A stretch of DNA of 31,439 nucleotides from positions 1-31,439 of IMG/VR virus record IMGVR_UViG_3300025590_000027, one strand, 5' to 3'. Both the position numbers and the translations under genes were made by a program. Position 1 is the stretch's first letter. Each line of letters opens with the position of its first letter. Origin of the DNA: a virus. The notes beneath the pieces were generated by a model, which searched no databases, was not told the origin of the DNA, and saw nothing but the letters and a program-made list of their open reading frames with translations. Of this stretch, positions 6,330-15,205 are shown in pieces.

Positions 6330-8342
6330 ATGGCAAAGAGAAAATACAATAAGAAATCCGATTATTGGAGTAAATTCAATAAAGAGGAAAAGCCTAGCGT
6401 TTCAACTGGTAAAGTTGTAGATGCAAATGATAAATTTGAACCAAACATGATGGGAGACCCTTTTTATGTTTCTTCTGCATCTTATGGAACAAAAAAATCT
6501 ACAGCTGCTTGTGCTAGAACTTCTGGATCAAGTACTGGTAGGAGAATAAACAGATCTGCAATAGACCCAACTTTAGATAGATTTTCAAGAATAAGAGGGG
6601 GACTTCTTCCTTATAAATATGCATCTGACGGAGTAAATATAAGAGAGGCTATAGAGCTTTGCCAAAAAGCTTATGCTAATGTTGCGGTTTTCAGAAACGC
6701 TATTGATGTAATGTCAGAATTTGCCAACACTGAAATATTTTTAGATGGAGGCACAAAAAAAAGCAGGGATTTCTTTAAAGAGTGGTTTAAAAAAATAAAC
6801 TTTCAAAACTTAAAGGATCAATATTTTAGAGAATATTATAGAAGCGGAAATATTTTTCTTTATAGAATTGACGGCAACTTTAAAAATGATGATTTTCTTG
6901 AATTAATTAAATCTATTTCGCCTAAAAAAACGGCGGAAAACAAGGTTCCTATCAGGTATATCTTAATGAATCCTTATGATATAGTAGCTAAAAGATCATC
7001 AACTTTTAATCAGGGTGCTTATGAAAAAATACTCTCTGAATACGAAATGTCAAGATTGCAAAATCCATCTACTGAAGAAGACAAGGAAATATTTAATTCT
7101 TTACCAAAAGATGTACAGAAGAATATTAAAAACGGAAGTTACAGTACTGATGGTTTAAAAATACAGCTTGATCCAGAAAAAATTTCTCATTCTTTTTATA
7201 AGAAGCAAGATTATGAGCCTTTTGCGATACCGTTTGGTTATCCAGTGCTTGAAGACATAAACGCAAAGCTTGAACTGAAAAAAATGGACCAAGCTATAAC
7301 TAGAACTGTGGAGAACGTTATTTTGCTTATTACGATGGGTGCCGAACCAGATAAAGGGGGAATTAACCCACAGAATCTGAACGCAATGCAAAACCTATTT
7401 AAAAATGAAAGTGTGGGCAGGGTTCTTGTTTCAGACTATACAACTAAAGCAGATTTCGTATTACCAGATTTAAACAGGGTTCTTGGTTCTGAAAAATACA
7501 AAACTTTGAATGAGGATATTAAACAAGGTTTGCAAAATGTTGTTGTTGGAGAGGAAAAATATGGAGCCACTCAAGTTAAAGCTCAAATTTTTATTGACAG
7601 ACTAAAAGAAGCAAGAAACGCATTCTTGTCGGATTTTTTACAAAAAGAAATTAAAAGAGTATCTCAAAATCTTGGTTTTAGATCGTATCCAACTGCGGTG
7701 TTTAAAGACATTGACATGAGAGACGAAACACAGCTAATGAAAGTTGCAACAAGGCTTATGGAGCTTGGGGTAATTACTCCTCAACAAGGCATGGAGATGT
7801 TCCATACTGGAAAATTCCCTGAGGTGGAAGAGATTTCCTCTTCTCAAAAGAAATTCGTCGAAGAAAGAGAAAAGGGTTACTACAACCCTATAGTCGGCGG
7901 TGTCCCAATGGTTGAGGGTGCAGATCAGGGCAGCGATCCAAAGGGCCCGAATAAAGCAGCTGGAAGACCAGAGGGTACAAGCGGAATACCCCAAGAAGAA
8001 TCTAGCGCCTCGTCTTACTCTCGGAAGAATATAGAAAAAATTATCTCCGAACTTGAAGGTTTTAGGTCATTAGCAAAAGAGTTAATTATCAAAAAAACAG
8101 GGGCAAAAAAATTCTCAAAAAATAAGAAAAAAATGCTTGATGGTTTGTGTGAAGCTGTGGTTTGTTCTACTGATGTTGGAAATTGGACACAAAAGGCAAT
8201 TTCTTGTGTAGATAACTTAGAGGAAATACAAGACTTAGGGATATTACCAGAAATTTTAGAAATAGGAGCAAAGCACGAACTAAGCAGTTACGAAGCAGCA
8301 ATATTACATCACAGCAATGAAATTCATAAAAAAGAAGTCTAA
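6330..8342 (+). CDS. Portal protein
   Basis: The 670-residue protein forms the dodecameric ring at the capsid vertex through which DNA enters and leaves. Evidence is its place between large terminase and protease-scaffold, and a portal-like course: N-terminal arm, mixed region with YYRSGNIFLYRIDG, a long helical stretch (ELKKMDQAITRTVENVIL) and a FLQKEIKRVSQNLG region. A Gly/Pro-rich tail with AGRPEGTSGIP at about 560-570 is often seen at portal C-termini. A further 120-residue Lys/Glu-rich helical extension follows. An upstream in-frame ATG at 6303 would lie inside the candidate promoter, so the ATG at 6330 (MAKRKYNKKSDYW) is preferred. It overlaps the next gene by 26 bases. Confidence 0.85.
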   Translation: MAKRKYNKKSDYWSKFNKEEKPSVSTGKVVDANDKFEPNMMGDPFYVSSASYGTKKSTAACARTSGSSTGRRINRSAIDPTLDRFSRIRGGLLPYKYASDGVNIREAIELCQKAYANVAVFRNAIDVMSEFANTEIFLDGGTKKSRDFFKEWFKKINFQNLKDQYFREYYRSGNIFLYRIDGNFKNDDFLELIKSISPKKTAENKVPIRYILMNPYDIVAKRSSTFNQGAYEKILSEYEMSRLQNPSTEEDKEIFNSLPKDVQKNIKNGSYSTDGLKIQLDPEKISHSFYKKQDYEPFAIPFGYPVLEDINAKLELKKMDQAITRTVENVILLITMGAEPDKGGINPQNLNAMQNLFKNESVGRVLVSDYTTKADFVLPDLNRVLGSEKYKTLNEDIKQGLQNVVVGEEKYGATQVKAQIFIDRLKEARNAFLSDFLQKEIKRVSQNLGFRSYPTAVFKDIDMRDETQLMKVATRLMELGVITPQQGMEMFHTGKFPEVEEISSSQKKFVEEREKGYYNPIVGGVPMVEGADQGSDPKGPNKAAGRPEGTSGIPQEESSASSYSRKNIEKIISELEGFRSLAKELIIKKTGAKKFSKNKKKMLDGLCEAVVCSTDVGNWTQKAISCVDNLEEIQDLGILPEILEIGAKHELSSYEAAILHHSNEIHKKEV

Positions 8343-9849
8343 ATCAGAAAAAAAAGATTATCTATACACTGCAACTTTTGATGCAGAAATTTTACCCTGC
8401 GAAGTGGGAGCTTCTTTTATTTCAAAAGCTTCTTTAGAAAATCTTGAGTCATTAGTTCCTGGTGAAATTGATTTTGAAGATAATTCGGATCTGTTAGGAG
8501 TGGCGTTCAATGCTGCTGTGGTTAACAAATTTAATAAAAACGGCGACGGAATAAGTACTGATACAGCGATAGCTTATACAAAAAACTTTGTTCATAAACC
8601 AACTAATATAGAACACGATAAAGACAGAATTGTTGGACATATCGTAAACGCTGGTTGGAGTGATTATGGAACTAACGAAATACTGTCGGAAGCAGAAGTT
8701 AATAATTATTCAAAACCTTTTAATATCGCTTTGGGTGCGGTTGTTTATAAATCAGCTAACGCTGAGTTTGCTGAAGCGGTAGAGAGGTCTGTCGACTCAT
8801 ATAGTCCTTATTATCATTCGGTCTCTACAAGTTGGGAGGTTGGCTTCTCTGAATTTGTGTTGGCGGTTGGAAGTGAATACACTGAGGATGCTACAATTAT
8901 AGACGACATTGAAGAGATGGAAGAAATGGTTGGGTGCCTTAAATCTAATGGCGGTTCTGGTTATACTCAAGACGGAAGGCCAGTAAACAGATTGATTAAA
9001 GGAAAGATTTATCCACTTGGTATAGGTTATACTTCTAACCCAGCTGCCGATGTTAAGGGGGTTCATATGAAGGCAAAAGAAGAAGAAAGCTTTAATTTAA
9101 CAGATAAAAAAGATAAAAATATTTCACAAAAACAAAAAACTAATGTAAACCTTAAAAAGAATAATTCTATGGAACTCGAAAAAGTAATCTCAGAACTGAA
9201 GGACCTTCTCGGCGAGAAGAAGTTCTCGCAAGAAGCCATCGCTTCAATGACTAGCACCTTTACTGATGCTATTAAAGAAAAAGATGAGCAGTATAAGCAA
9301 GAACTTCATAAAACTCAAGAAGAGAAGGAGGCCGTTGCCAACGAACATGCAGAACTAAAAAATTCGGTTGAAGAGCTGAAGTCTAAGTTCGAGCAAGCGC
9401 AATCCAAAATCGCCGAATACGAAGCGTCTATTAAAGCTGAAGAAGCGGTATCTCGTTTTAATCAGCGTATGGATGTTTTGGATCAAAGGTTTGATCTTGA
9501 AGACGAAGACAAAGAGTTTTTGGCTAAGGAGCTTAAATCTATCGAAACAGAAGAAGCCTTTGCTTCGTTTGAAGATAAGATTACAGTTCTTTGGAAACAC
9601 AAAAGCAAAGAAGCCAAAGCCGAGTTCGAAAAGAGCGTCGAAGCTAGAATCCAAGAAGAAGTTGCAAAAAGGATGACAAATCCTGTTTCAGAAGCTTCAA
9701 CAGAAAAAACACATGAGGAAATCCTTGACAGTGTAGAATCTAGCGAGGCAGCAATCTCCAATACTAATGAGCCAGTATCCCGTGAGGAGCCTAGCCTTAG
9801 AGAGAAATTTGCAAGTGCATTTGACCGAAAAAACATTGAAATATCTTAA
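8317..9849 (+). CDS. Prohead protease fused to scaffold protein
   Basis: Residues 1-250 form a protease-like domain: NIEHDKDRIVGHIVNAG with H100, then YYHSVSTSWEV at about 165-175, where a Ser in 168-172 could be catalytic, as in the His/Ser proteases that mature phage heads. Residues 250-284 are a Lys/Asn-rich linker. From M285 to the end the protein is charged and helical, with a long coiled coil typical of scaffolds that are degraded during maturation. The gene stands between portal and capsid genes, as expected. An internal ATG at 9169 (M285, MELEKVISELKDLL) could give free scaffold, as with lambda C and Nu3. The catalytic assignment is by pattern only. Confidence 0.7.
   Translation: MKFIKKKSKSEKKDYLYTATFDAEILPCEVGASFISKASLENLESLVPGEIDFEDNSDLLGVAFNAAVVNKFNKNGDGISTDTAIAYTKNFVHKPTNIEHDKDRIVGHIVNAGWSDYGTNEILSEAEVNNYSKPFNIALGAVVYKSANAEFAEAVERSVDSYSPYYHSVSTSWEVGFSEFVLAVGSEYTEDATIIDDIEEMEEMVGCLKSNGGSGYTQDGRPVNRLIKGKIYPLGIGYTSNPAADVKGVHMKAKEEESFNLTDKKDKNISQKQKTNVNLKKNNSMELEKVISELKDLLGEKKFSQEAIASMTSTFTDAIKEKDEQYKQELHKTQEEKEAVANEHAELKNSVEELKSKFEQAQSKIAEYEASIKAEEAVSRFNQRMDVLDQRFDLEDEDKEFLAKELKSIETEEAFASFEDKITVLWKHKSKEAKAEFEKSVEARIQEEVAKRMTNPVSEASTEKTHEEILDSVESSEAAISNTNEPVSREEPSLREKFASAFDRKNIEIS
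9169..9849 (+). CDS. Possible internal-start scaffold protein
   Basis: This frame lies wholly within the protease-scaffold gene and would give a 226-residue scaffold alone. The ATG at 9169 follows the Lys/Asn-rich linker and begins the first scaffold helix. From this codon onward the gene uses more C-ending codons (CTC, TTC, GCC, GAC, ATC), like the decoration and capsid genes downstream, while the protease half does not. The Shine-Dalgarno sequence is weak, only an A-rich stretch with AAGAA. Nested scaffold genes are known in lambda (Nu3), but this one is inference. Confidence 0.4.
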   Translation: MELEKVISELKDLLGEKKFSQEAIASMTSTFTDAIKEKDEQYKQELHKTQEEKEAVANEHAELKNSVEELKSKFEQAQSKIAEYEASIKAEEAVSRFNQRMDVLDQRFDLEDEDKEFLAKELKSIETEEAFASFEDKITVLWKHKSKEAKAEFEKSVEARIQEEVAKRMTNPVSEASTEKTHEEILDSVESSEAAISNTNEPVSREEPSLREKFASAFDRKNIEIS

Positions 9850-9875
9850 AAATTTAACAAAAAAAAACAAATATT

Positions 9876-10484
9876 ATGCTAAGAATCTTACCATTCAGAC
9901 AATATGACGAAAACGATGTAATTAATCTTTTCGCTCTAGATGAAGCTAGCGCTAACGAGTCCCTTACGGACACGGGTGCTGGAGATGCTGGTGTATTCGT
10001 TAAAGTCTCCGCTGGAGATTTCGACAAAGACCCAGTAAGTTACTCGGATAACTCTTACCTTGGTAAGACTGATTATCCTTTTATTAAAGCTCAATACCCA
10101 AGTGTAAACCTTGAGTGTTCACCAGCGATTAGCGGTGACTCATGTCTTGGAATTACGCTACGTCAAACTGCAAAGTATGACGAAAACGGCGAAAAACTGC
10201 TTTACAATCCAATCAAAGCGGATGAAAGTTTCTCCGTAATGCCAGGACAAGCTGTTCCAGTAGCTACTCGCGGAGTGTTTACTCTTGTAGAAGAAGGTTA
10301 TGAGGGATCATTAACAGTCGGAGGCGGTATCGCACTTAGTGCATCCGTAAGTGGTCAAGTTGTTGCTTGCGCTTCAACAGCACCCGAAAAAATCGGTACA
10401 GTTATCGGAACTGGTTCTCGCTCTAGCGGAACTATTACTGATGCTTATGCAGGTGGCTACGCAGTAATTGCTCTCGGTCTTTAA
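9876..10484 (+). CDS. Putative capsid decoration protein
   Basis: The 202-residue, acidic, Gly/Ser/Ala/Val-rich protein looks beta-rich and has no enzyme motif. Its position, directly between the scaffold and major capsid genes, is where lambda D-like decoration proteins are encoded. Repeated small-residue stretches near the C-terminus (LSASVSGQVVACAS, SSGTITDAYAGGYA) fit an exposed beta-structure. Its codon choice is like the capsid gene, pointing to high expression. An A-rich leader with no Shine-Dalgarno precedes the ATG. Another virion protein of similar size cannot be excluded. Confidence 0.5.
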   Translation: MLRILPFRQYDENDVINLFALDEASANESLTDTGAGDAGVFVKVSAGDFDKDPVSYSDNSYLGKTDYPFIKAQYPSVNLECSPAISGDSCLGITLRQTAKYDENGEKLLYNPIKADESFSVMPGQAVPVATRGVFTLVEEGYEGSLTVGGGIALSASVSGQVVACASTAPEKIGTVIGTGSRSSGTITDAYAGGYAVIALGL

Positions 10485-10514
10485 AAATTAACCTTTAACT
10501 AAGAAATATATCAA

Positions 10515-11633
10515 ATGAAAATTTCCCTTAAAAGAACACCAGAACAGCTAGAGCTTATTAAAGCTATGGCTTCTAAAAATCGTTCGGTTGCATATGAGGC
10601 TCAAGTAGCTCTTGCTGAATTCATCGGTCCTGTGATCGCTGAAGTTATCAATAACGCTCCTGTCCTTAGTAACCTATTTACTCCTCTTCAGTTTAACTCA
10701 GAAGACAATCCTTCAATTCCGTTGGATCTGTACTATGATGTAACTGATGAAGATTATGTCAATGTCTACAGCACAAGCGTTGCTGGAGGCCTTCCACAAA
10801 ACCAAGTCGTACCTACTGTGTCCGAGCTTAAGGTAGCTACCTATAGCCTTGATACAGCAGTAAGTTTTGATCGTCGTTATGCAGCTAAGAGCCGCATGGA
10901 TGTCATCAGCAAAACTTTCACTCGTATGGCTCAAGAGATTCTTCTCAAGCAAGAGCGGACTTCAGCTAACCTTATTATGGGTGCGGTTGCAGCAGCAAGC
11001 ACGAATGGCAAGGATCATGTTTTCCGCGCCACTACAGACGGAGCATTCCTTCTTGACGACTTTAATAACCTTATCACCCGTGCCAAGCGTATTAATACCG
11101 CCTGGAACAAGGGTACTCCAGAAGGAGGTCGTCGCGGGATTACCGATCTAATTGTTTCTCCAGAAGCTGTTAAGTCTCTGCGCGAAATGGCCTATAACCC
11201 AATCAATACAAGAGGCACCGACGATATCGCAGGTACCGACGGTATTCGTGAGTCTGTTTACAATGCAGGTGGAGGTCTTCCAGACTTCTACGGTGTTTCC
11301 ATTATGGAAGTAAACGAACTTGGTGTCGGACAGAAGTTTAACACCATCTTTGATACGGTCGCAGGAGCAACATCTTATGCTAAGGCTGATGGAACTGCTG
11401 GTGCAGGATTTGATCCAAACGCTGACGAAATCATGCTTGGTCTTGATCGCGGACGCGATTCTCTCATTAAGGCAATTGCCGTTGACGAAGAGAATGGTTC
11501 TGAGTTCAGCCTTATCGCTGATGATCAATACAGTATCCGTCAAAGCAAAATCGGCTGGTTCGGTGGCATTGAAGAGGGCCGTATGGTTCTTGACAATCGC
11601 GCACTTGCTGGTATCGTTGCAAACGGTCTATAA
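10515..11633 (+). CDS. Major capsid protein (HK97-like fold expected)
   Basis: The 372-residue protein is the likely shell subunit. It follows portal, protease-scaffold and decoration genes and is followed by a strong terminator, as expected for the most expressed late gene. An N-terminal helix (LKRTPEQLELIKAMASK) precedes an E-loop-like region with acidic and Asn-rich stretches. A long helix (FTRMAQEILLKQERTSANLIM) matches the spine-helix position, and conserved-looking A-domain pieces follow (DLIVSPEAVKSLREM, GVSIMEVNEL). Codons are biased to C-ending forms. No homology search was possible, so the fold is inferred from context and layout. Confidence 0.8.
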   Translation: MKISLKRTPEQLELIKAMASKNRSVAYEAQVALAEFIGPVIAEVINNAPVLSNLFTPLQFNSEDNPSIPLDLYYDVTDEDYVNVYSTSVAGGLPQNQVVPTVSELKVATYSLDTAVSFDRRYAAKSRMDVISKTFTRMAQEILLKQERTSANLIMGAVAAASTNGKDHVFRATTDGAFLLDDFNNLITRAKRINTAWNKGTPEGGRRGITDLIVSPEAVKSLREMAYNPINTRGTDDIAGTDGIRESVYNAGGGLPDFYGVSIMEVNELGVGQKFNTIFDTVAGATSYAKADGTAGAGFDPNADEIMLGLDRGRDSLIKAIAVDEENGSEFSLIADDQYSIRQSKIGWFGGIEEGRMVLDNRALAGIVANGL

Positions 11634-11652
11634 GCTTAAAAAGCACATTTTT

Positions 11653-11683
11653 AAAGGTCATCCTGTACAGGATGGCCTTTTTT
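11653..11683 (+). terminator. Intrinsic terminator after the capsid gene
   Basis: A 13-bp stem (AAAGGTCATCCTG at 11653-11665 and CAGGATGGCCTTT at 11668-11680, one G-U pair) with a tiny loop ends in a run of six T. It sits 20 bases after the capsid stop codon. It would end the capsid transcript and leave the next genes to the element at 11684 or to read-through. Confidence 0.85.
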
Positions 11684-11692
11684 GTGTAAATA
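11684..11692 (+). promoter_or_regulatory. Candidate phage promoter element GTGTAAATA
   Basis: GTGTAAATA follows directly after the terminator T-run and lies 34 bases before the ATG at 11718. A second TATA-like run, ATATAAT, lies immediately before the ATG. A promoter here would restart transcription for the two genes at 11718-12727. Confidence 0.3.
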
Positions 11693-11717
11693 TTGTATAA
11701 CAAACCTATCATATAAT

Positions 11718-12260
11718 ATGGAAGAAAAAAAACCAGAAGAATTAGATGTATCCTACGGAGTAGAAAACATCGAAGAATCTAAAAAGTTGTCAAAAAAGCC
11801 AACTAAAAAGAAGACTCGTAAAAAAACAAAAAAGACAAAAGCCAAAAGCGATGTTGTTGAAAAAGAAGAGTCCAAACCTGCTAAAAAGAATCTTATTGAT
11901 GAGATAAACGATATGAAATCTGAAGGTAATGTAAATACAAAAGAATTTAGAGATAAAATGGGAGAACTTGAGAAAGTTCTTGGTGTAGATTCAATTAATC
12001 CATTTGGAACAAATGAACTGGATATTTTTGAAGACAACATGAAGGAAATGAATCAGGCAGACCTGCAAAACTTAGCTTATAAAGTTGGGGTTAACCCTTT
12101 TAGGGGAAGTAGCGCACTAAGGGCTTCTCTTGTTTCGGAATTTAAGAATTATAATAGAAATAACATGAGGAATATCATGCCAACACCCACCGAGGCGATA
12201 AAGCTAGATCCGAATAACCCACAACATGCAAAAACTATTAAAATATTAGGGGAAATTTAA
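11718..12260 (+). CDS. Lys-rich head protein with SAP/HeH-like C-terminal segment
   Basis: The 180-residue protein begins with about 60 residues very rich in Lys, Thr and Glu (KKPTKKKTRKKTKKTKAK), probably disordered and able to bind DNA or capsid inner surface. The middle is helical. Residues 112-140 (MNQADLQNLAYKVGVNPFRG, then SSALRASLVSEF) resemble the helix-extended-loop-helix pattern of SAP/HeH/LEM motifs, which bind DNA. The frame extends upstream to 11682, but that start lies in the terminator region, so ATG 11718 is preferred. Function is not known; a minor head or neck protein is likely from its place. Confidence 0.5.
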   Translation: MEEKKPEELDVSYGVENIEESKKLSKKPTKKKTRKKTKKTKAKSDVVEKEESKPAKKNLIDEINDMKSEGNVNTKEFRDKMGELEKVLGVDSINPFGTNELDIFEDNMKEMNQADLQNLAYKVGVNPFRGSSALRASLVSEFKNYNRNNMRNIMPTPTEAIKLDPNNPQHAKTIKILGEI

Positions 12261-12727
12261 TGACTGGTTTAAACGATTTGGCTAAAAGTATAATGGAGTG
12301 TGAGTTCGATAACGATTCATCACTAAATTCAATTCAGTCTATAAAGTGCTGGTTAGAGTCTAACCTAGGACTACTTAATACTTTGATAAATACAGAGTAT
12401 TGTCTAGATGGCCCAGAACTCGATTGTGAGGCGTCTGACATACACAAGCAGCTCTACTTACATCATTACTATGTCAAGAAGACCAGGAACGCAATGAGAG
12501 GCATTATGGCCACTTCAAGCTCTGGTGAAGATCCGTGCAGCAACTCTAGAGGTGAGATATTATCTTTGAGCGATGGAGAGAGCAGGGTTACATTTGCTAA
12601 TAAGAATGAAACAGCAAAAGTAATTAGGGGTTTAGCTCAAGACGCTAAAATGGCAATAGATGAGCTTGTTGGTAAATACAACATGTATAAAGCTGGACCT
12701 AGACAAATTGGAGGTATAGAGGCTTAA
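12260..12727 (+). CDS. Putative head-tail connector (adaptor) protein
   Basis: The 155-residue helical, acidic protein starts at a TAATG overlap with the preceding gene. It has no enzyme motif. Size, helical make-up and place after the capsid gene and before the inverted neck and tube operon fit an adaptor of the head-tail connector, the ring that docks on the portal. Three Cys residues in the middle (YCLDGPELDCEASD and EDPCSN) are unusual for a short structural protein. The call rests mainly on position. Confidence 0.4.
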   Translation: MTGLNDLAKSIMECEFDNDSSLNSIQSIKCWLESNLGLLNTLINTEYCLDGPELDCEASDIHKQLYLHHYYVKKTRNAMRGIMATSSSGEDPCSNSRGEILSLSDGESRVTFANKNETAKVIRGLAQDAKMAIDELVGKYNMYKAGPRQIGGIEA

Positions 12728-12761
12728 TAGGCCTTTAACCTTATAATTAACCGTATCAATA

Positions 12762-12789
12762 AAAAACCCCGCCGAGAGGCGGGGTTTTT
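12762..12789. terminator. Bidirectional terminator between convergent operons
   Basis: A perfect GC-rich stem, CCCCGCC (12767-12773) and GGCGGGG (12778-12784) with a GAGA loop, is flanked by five or more A on the left and five T on the right. Read from either strand it gives a hairpin followed by a U-run. It lies between the + gene ending at 12727 and the minus gene ending at 12817, so it can stop both. Confidence 0.9.
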
Positions 12790-12816
12790 GCGTAACGATA
12801 ACCAAAACAAAGTTAC

Positions 12817-13953
12817 TTAAACAACTCCAAACACTGGTCTGCTTTTAGCGGCGGCGTCACAAACAATACCTTGTGATATATCGTCAATTCCGCCGAGCTG
12901 GACATTAAACGTTAAATCAACACTTTTATTAGATCCTATGCTAGAAGAAAATGATTCTGAGTCTAGTGTTGCTCCTTTAAGAGTCCACCTGATGGCTTCG
13001 GTTTGGTCGCAAGCCTTTAGGACTAAGGACACGGAGCCGTCTGATGAATCACAGCTGTCAATTATATTGGCTAAGTTTCCAGCTTGAACATCACTGAGTA
13101 CAGCGTTGACGCTAAGACTTGCGTTAACTGGAAAGTCAACAACCCTAGCGAACGGGAACTTACTTCCTATTCTTTCAATAGGAGTCCTTGAAAGAGGAAG
13201 GGATAAAGAAGCACTTTGAACATGAAACGATCCGTTTCCACTAATAACAGAAAGGGTTCCGTCATCAGCAGCGCCGCCATCAAATCCAGGGAATTCAATA
13301 GTAATATCTCCTGGTCTTAAAGCTGTAGGCCCATCTTGGCCTGTATTTTTAGGTGTGAGAATTGATACTGTTCCAATAAGAGGTTCTCCTGATTCAATAT
13401 CAATGGCAGGGGTAGCTCCAGTCATGTTAAGGCTCGCAAAATCTGGACCAATCACCGATCCGTTATTAGAGCTTATGTTAGCGGCTTCATAAGTTGCAGT
13501 GGCTGTAGGTATTGAGCCTACAGAAAGATCAACTGAATAATCACTCAAGTAGGCATTGCCTATCCCAATGAGCCCATAAGGATCTCCACTAAGAAAAGTT
13601 GTTGAGTCTTGACCTTCGTCAGAAGTTACAATATAAAAGTTTTTCCCAGATGTTGCTTCAAGAGCGCCACTGGCGAATTGAGCTAACGAGTTAACATTAA
13701 AGCCCATTGCTTTTTCATTAATTCCATCACTAAGGTAATATGAATAATCAAAGTTAACAGTGGGAGCCTCAAGAATCAAAGAATCTATTCTTGCTAGGTT
13801 TCCATATTGATTAACGTCCTGTCTATTAATGGTGAATCCATAGTTTGCACTTTGGACCCTGATAAGTTCTTGATGTTCTCCAGTTGCCGTTGATGGGCAA
13901 TCTTTAGACACAAAAAGTGATTCCGATTGGTAAATTACTCTGTTTCTTGACAT
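12817..13953 (-). CDS. Tail tube protein (paralogue 2)
   Basis: The 378-residue, beta-rich protein is a close paralogue of its neighbour at 13992-15155. Both begin RNRVIYQSE and share RVQSANYGFTINRQDVNQ, GNLARIDSLILEAPTVNF, a SYSV/TL-DLSVGS-PTA signature, PLSRTPIER and SESFSSSIGSNKSVDLTF. Tail tube proteins stack as hexamer rings around the tape measure protein. Evidence is the gene order (last in a neck-to-tube operon), strong codon bias and lack of enzyme motifs. At 378 residues it is larger than many tube proteins, so it may carry an added surface domain in its middle third. The leader is A-rich with no clear Shine-Dalgarno. Confidence 0.6.
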   Translation of the reverse strand: MSRNRVIYQSESLFVSKDCPSTATGEHQELIRVQSANYGFTINRQDVNQYGNLARIDSLILEAPTVNFDYSYYLSDGINEKAMGFNVNSLAQFASGALEATSGKNFYIVTSDEGQDSTTFLSGDPYGLIGIGNAYLSDYSVDLSVGSIPTATATYEAANISSNNGSVIGPDFASLNMTGATPAIDIESGEPLIGTVSILTPKNTGQDGPTALRPGDITIEFPGFDGGAADDGTLSVISGNGSFHVQSASLSLPLSRTPIERIGSKFPFARVVDFPVNASLSVNAVLSDVQAGNLANIIDSCDSSDGSVSLVLKACDQTEAIRWTLKGATLDSESFSSSIGSNKSVDLTFNVQLGGIDDISQGIVCDAAAKSRPVFGVV

Positions 13954-13991
13954 ATTTTAAGAATGTTTGTTGTTTTTTTTAAATTTTTTAA

Positions 13992-15155
13992 TTAAGACCA
14001 AGGCAAGCTTGTATTGTTGCTTCCGCTAACAAAAATTCCTTTATCTAAATCTCTAACTCCACCAATTTGTGTTGAAAATGTTAGGTCTACGCTTTTATTT
14101 GATCCAATACTTGATGAGAAGCTTTCAGAATCAATAGTGCAACCCTTCATGTCGATATTCATTCCAACAGTAGTTCCGCCACACTCTTTAAGTTGCAAGC
14201 TTACGTTCTGAAGATTGCTATCACACCCGCTGATGAGGCTGGCTAGGTTGGCTGCTTGTGTGGTATTAACTATGGCATTAACTGTTAAAGAAGCGTTAAC
14301 TGGGAAGTCAACAACTCTAGCAAATGGGAACTTTGCACCAAGTCTTTCGATAGGAGTTCTAGAAAGAGGTAGGGAAAGAGAAGCGCTCTGAATGTGAATG
14401 GCTGAATCAGAACCATCCATAGTACTGAATGTTTGTCCGTTAAAGGCACTTAAATCAAGAGTTATATCTCCAGGTCTAATAGCTGAAAGAGTATCTTGAG
14501 CGTCTGCTGAGAAGTCTCCGTTATGAGAGTTTCCAGTAGAGTAAGGAAGAATTACTTCAAGGCCGACTGGCAAACCAGCTACAGGATTAACTCCTGGGCT
14601 TTCAATATTAATAAAACCTACTCCAGATACACCAGTAATACTTGCATCACTATTAATGTTTGAAGCTTCAAAAGATGCTGTTGCTGTTGGCAAAGAGCCT
14701 ACTGAAAGGTCCAAGGTGTAGTCTGTAAGGAATGCGTTACCAATACCTATAATTGTATTATCATTGGCTCCAGTTACTCTATTTAGGTTTGCGTCTCTTC
14801 CTTCTGGAACAGTTAGGATATAAAAGTTTTGTCCAGTACTATTAGATAAGTGGCCAGAAGCAAATTGAGCAGCAGATGGTTGAGAGGAATTTTCAACCCA
14901 AAAGTCAAGTGCTCTTTCATTAAAGCCGTTTGTTGGGTAGTAGGAGATATCAAAATTGACAGTCGGAGCTTCAAGAATCAAAGAGTCGATTCTAGCTAGA
15001 TTGCCAAATTGGTTAACGTCCTGTCTGTTTATCGTGAAGCCGTAGTTTGCACTCTGCACACGATGAAGTTGGGTATGGTCGCTTAAGCCTGTGGAGTTAT
15101 AGTCCTTGCTTACAAAAAGCGCCTCTGATTGATAGATTACTCTGTTTCTTGCCAT
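13992..15155 (-). CDS. Tail tube protein (paralogue 3)
   Basis: The 387-residue protein is the upstream member of the tandem tube-like pair; the signature stretches listed for the neighbour at 12817-13953 recur in the same order. Differences cluster in the middle (residues about 150-240), where this copy has a longer GVSGVGFINIESPGVNPVAG stretch. The two copies may mix in one tube, or one may be the tube and the other a cap or tip ring. The intergenic gap to the next gene is 38 bases and A/T-rich. Identification as tube is by gene order and family layout, not by a database match. Confidence 0.6.
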   Translation of the reverse strand: MARNRVIYQSEALFVSKDYNSTGLSDHTQLHRVQSANYGFTINRQDVNQFGNLARIDSLILEAPTVNFDISYYPTNGFNERALDFWVENSSQPSAAQFASGHLSNSTGQNFYILTVPEGRDANLNRVTGANDNTIIGIGNAFLTDYTLDLSVGSLPTATASFEASNINSDASITGVSGVGFINIESPGVNPVAGLPVGLEVILPYSTGNSHNGDFSADAQDTLSAIRPGDITLDLSAFNGQTFSTMDGSDSAIHIQSASLSLPLSRTPIERLGAKFPFARVVDFPVNASLTVNAIVNTTQAANLASLISGCDSNLQNVSLQLKECGGTTVGMNIDMKGCTIDSESFSSSIGSNKSVDLTFSTQIGGVRDLDKGIFVSGSNNTSLPWS

Positions 15156-15205
15156 AGCTATGATTATTTTAAGTGTTTACAGTTGTTTTTGTGTATTGTG
15201 AAAAT

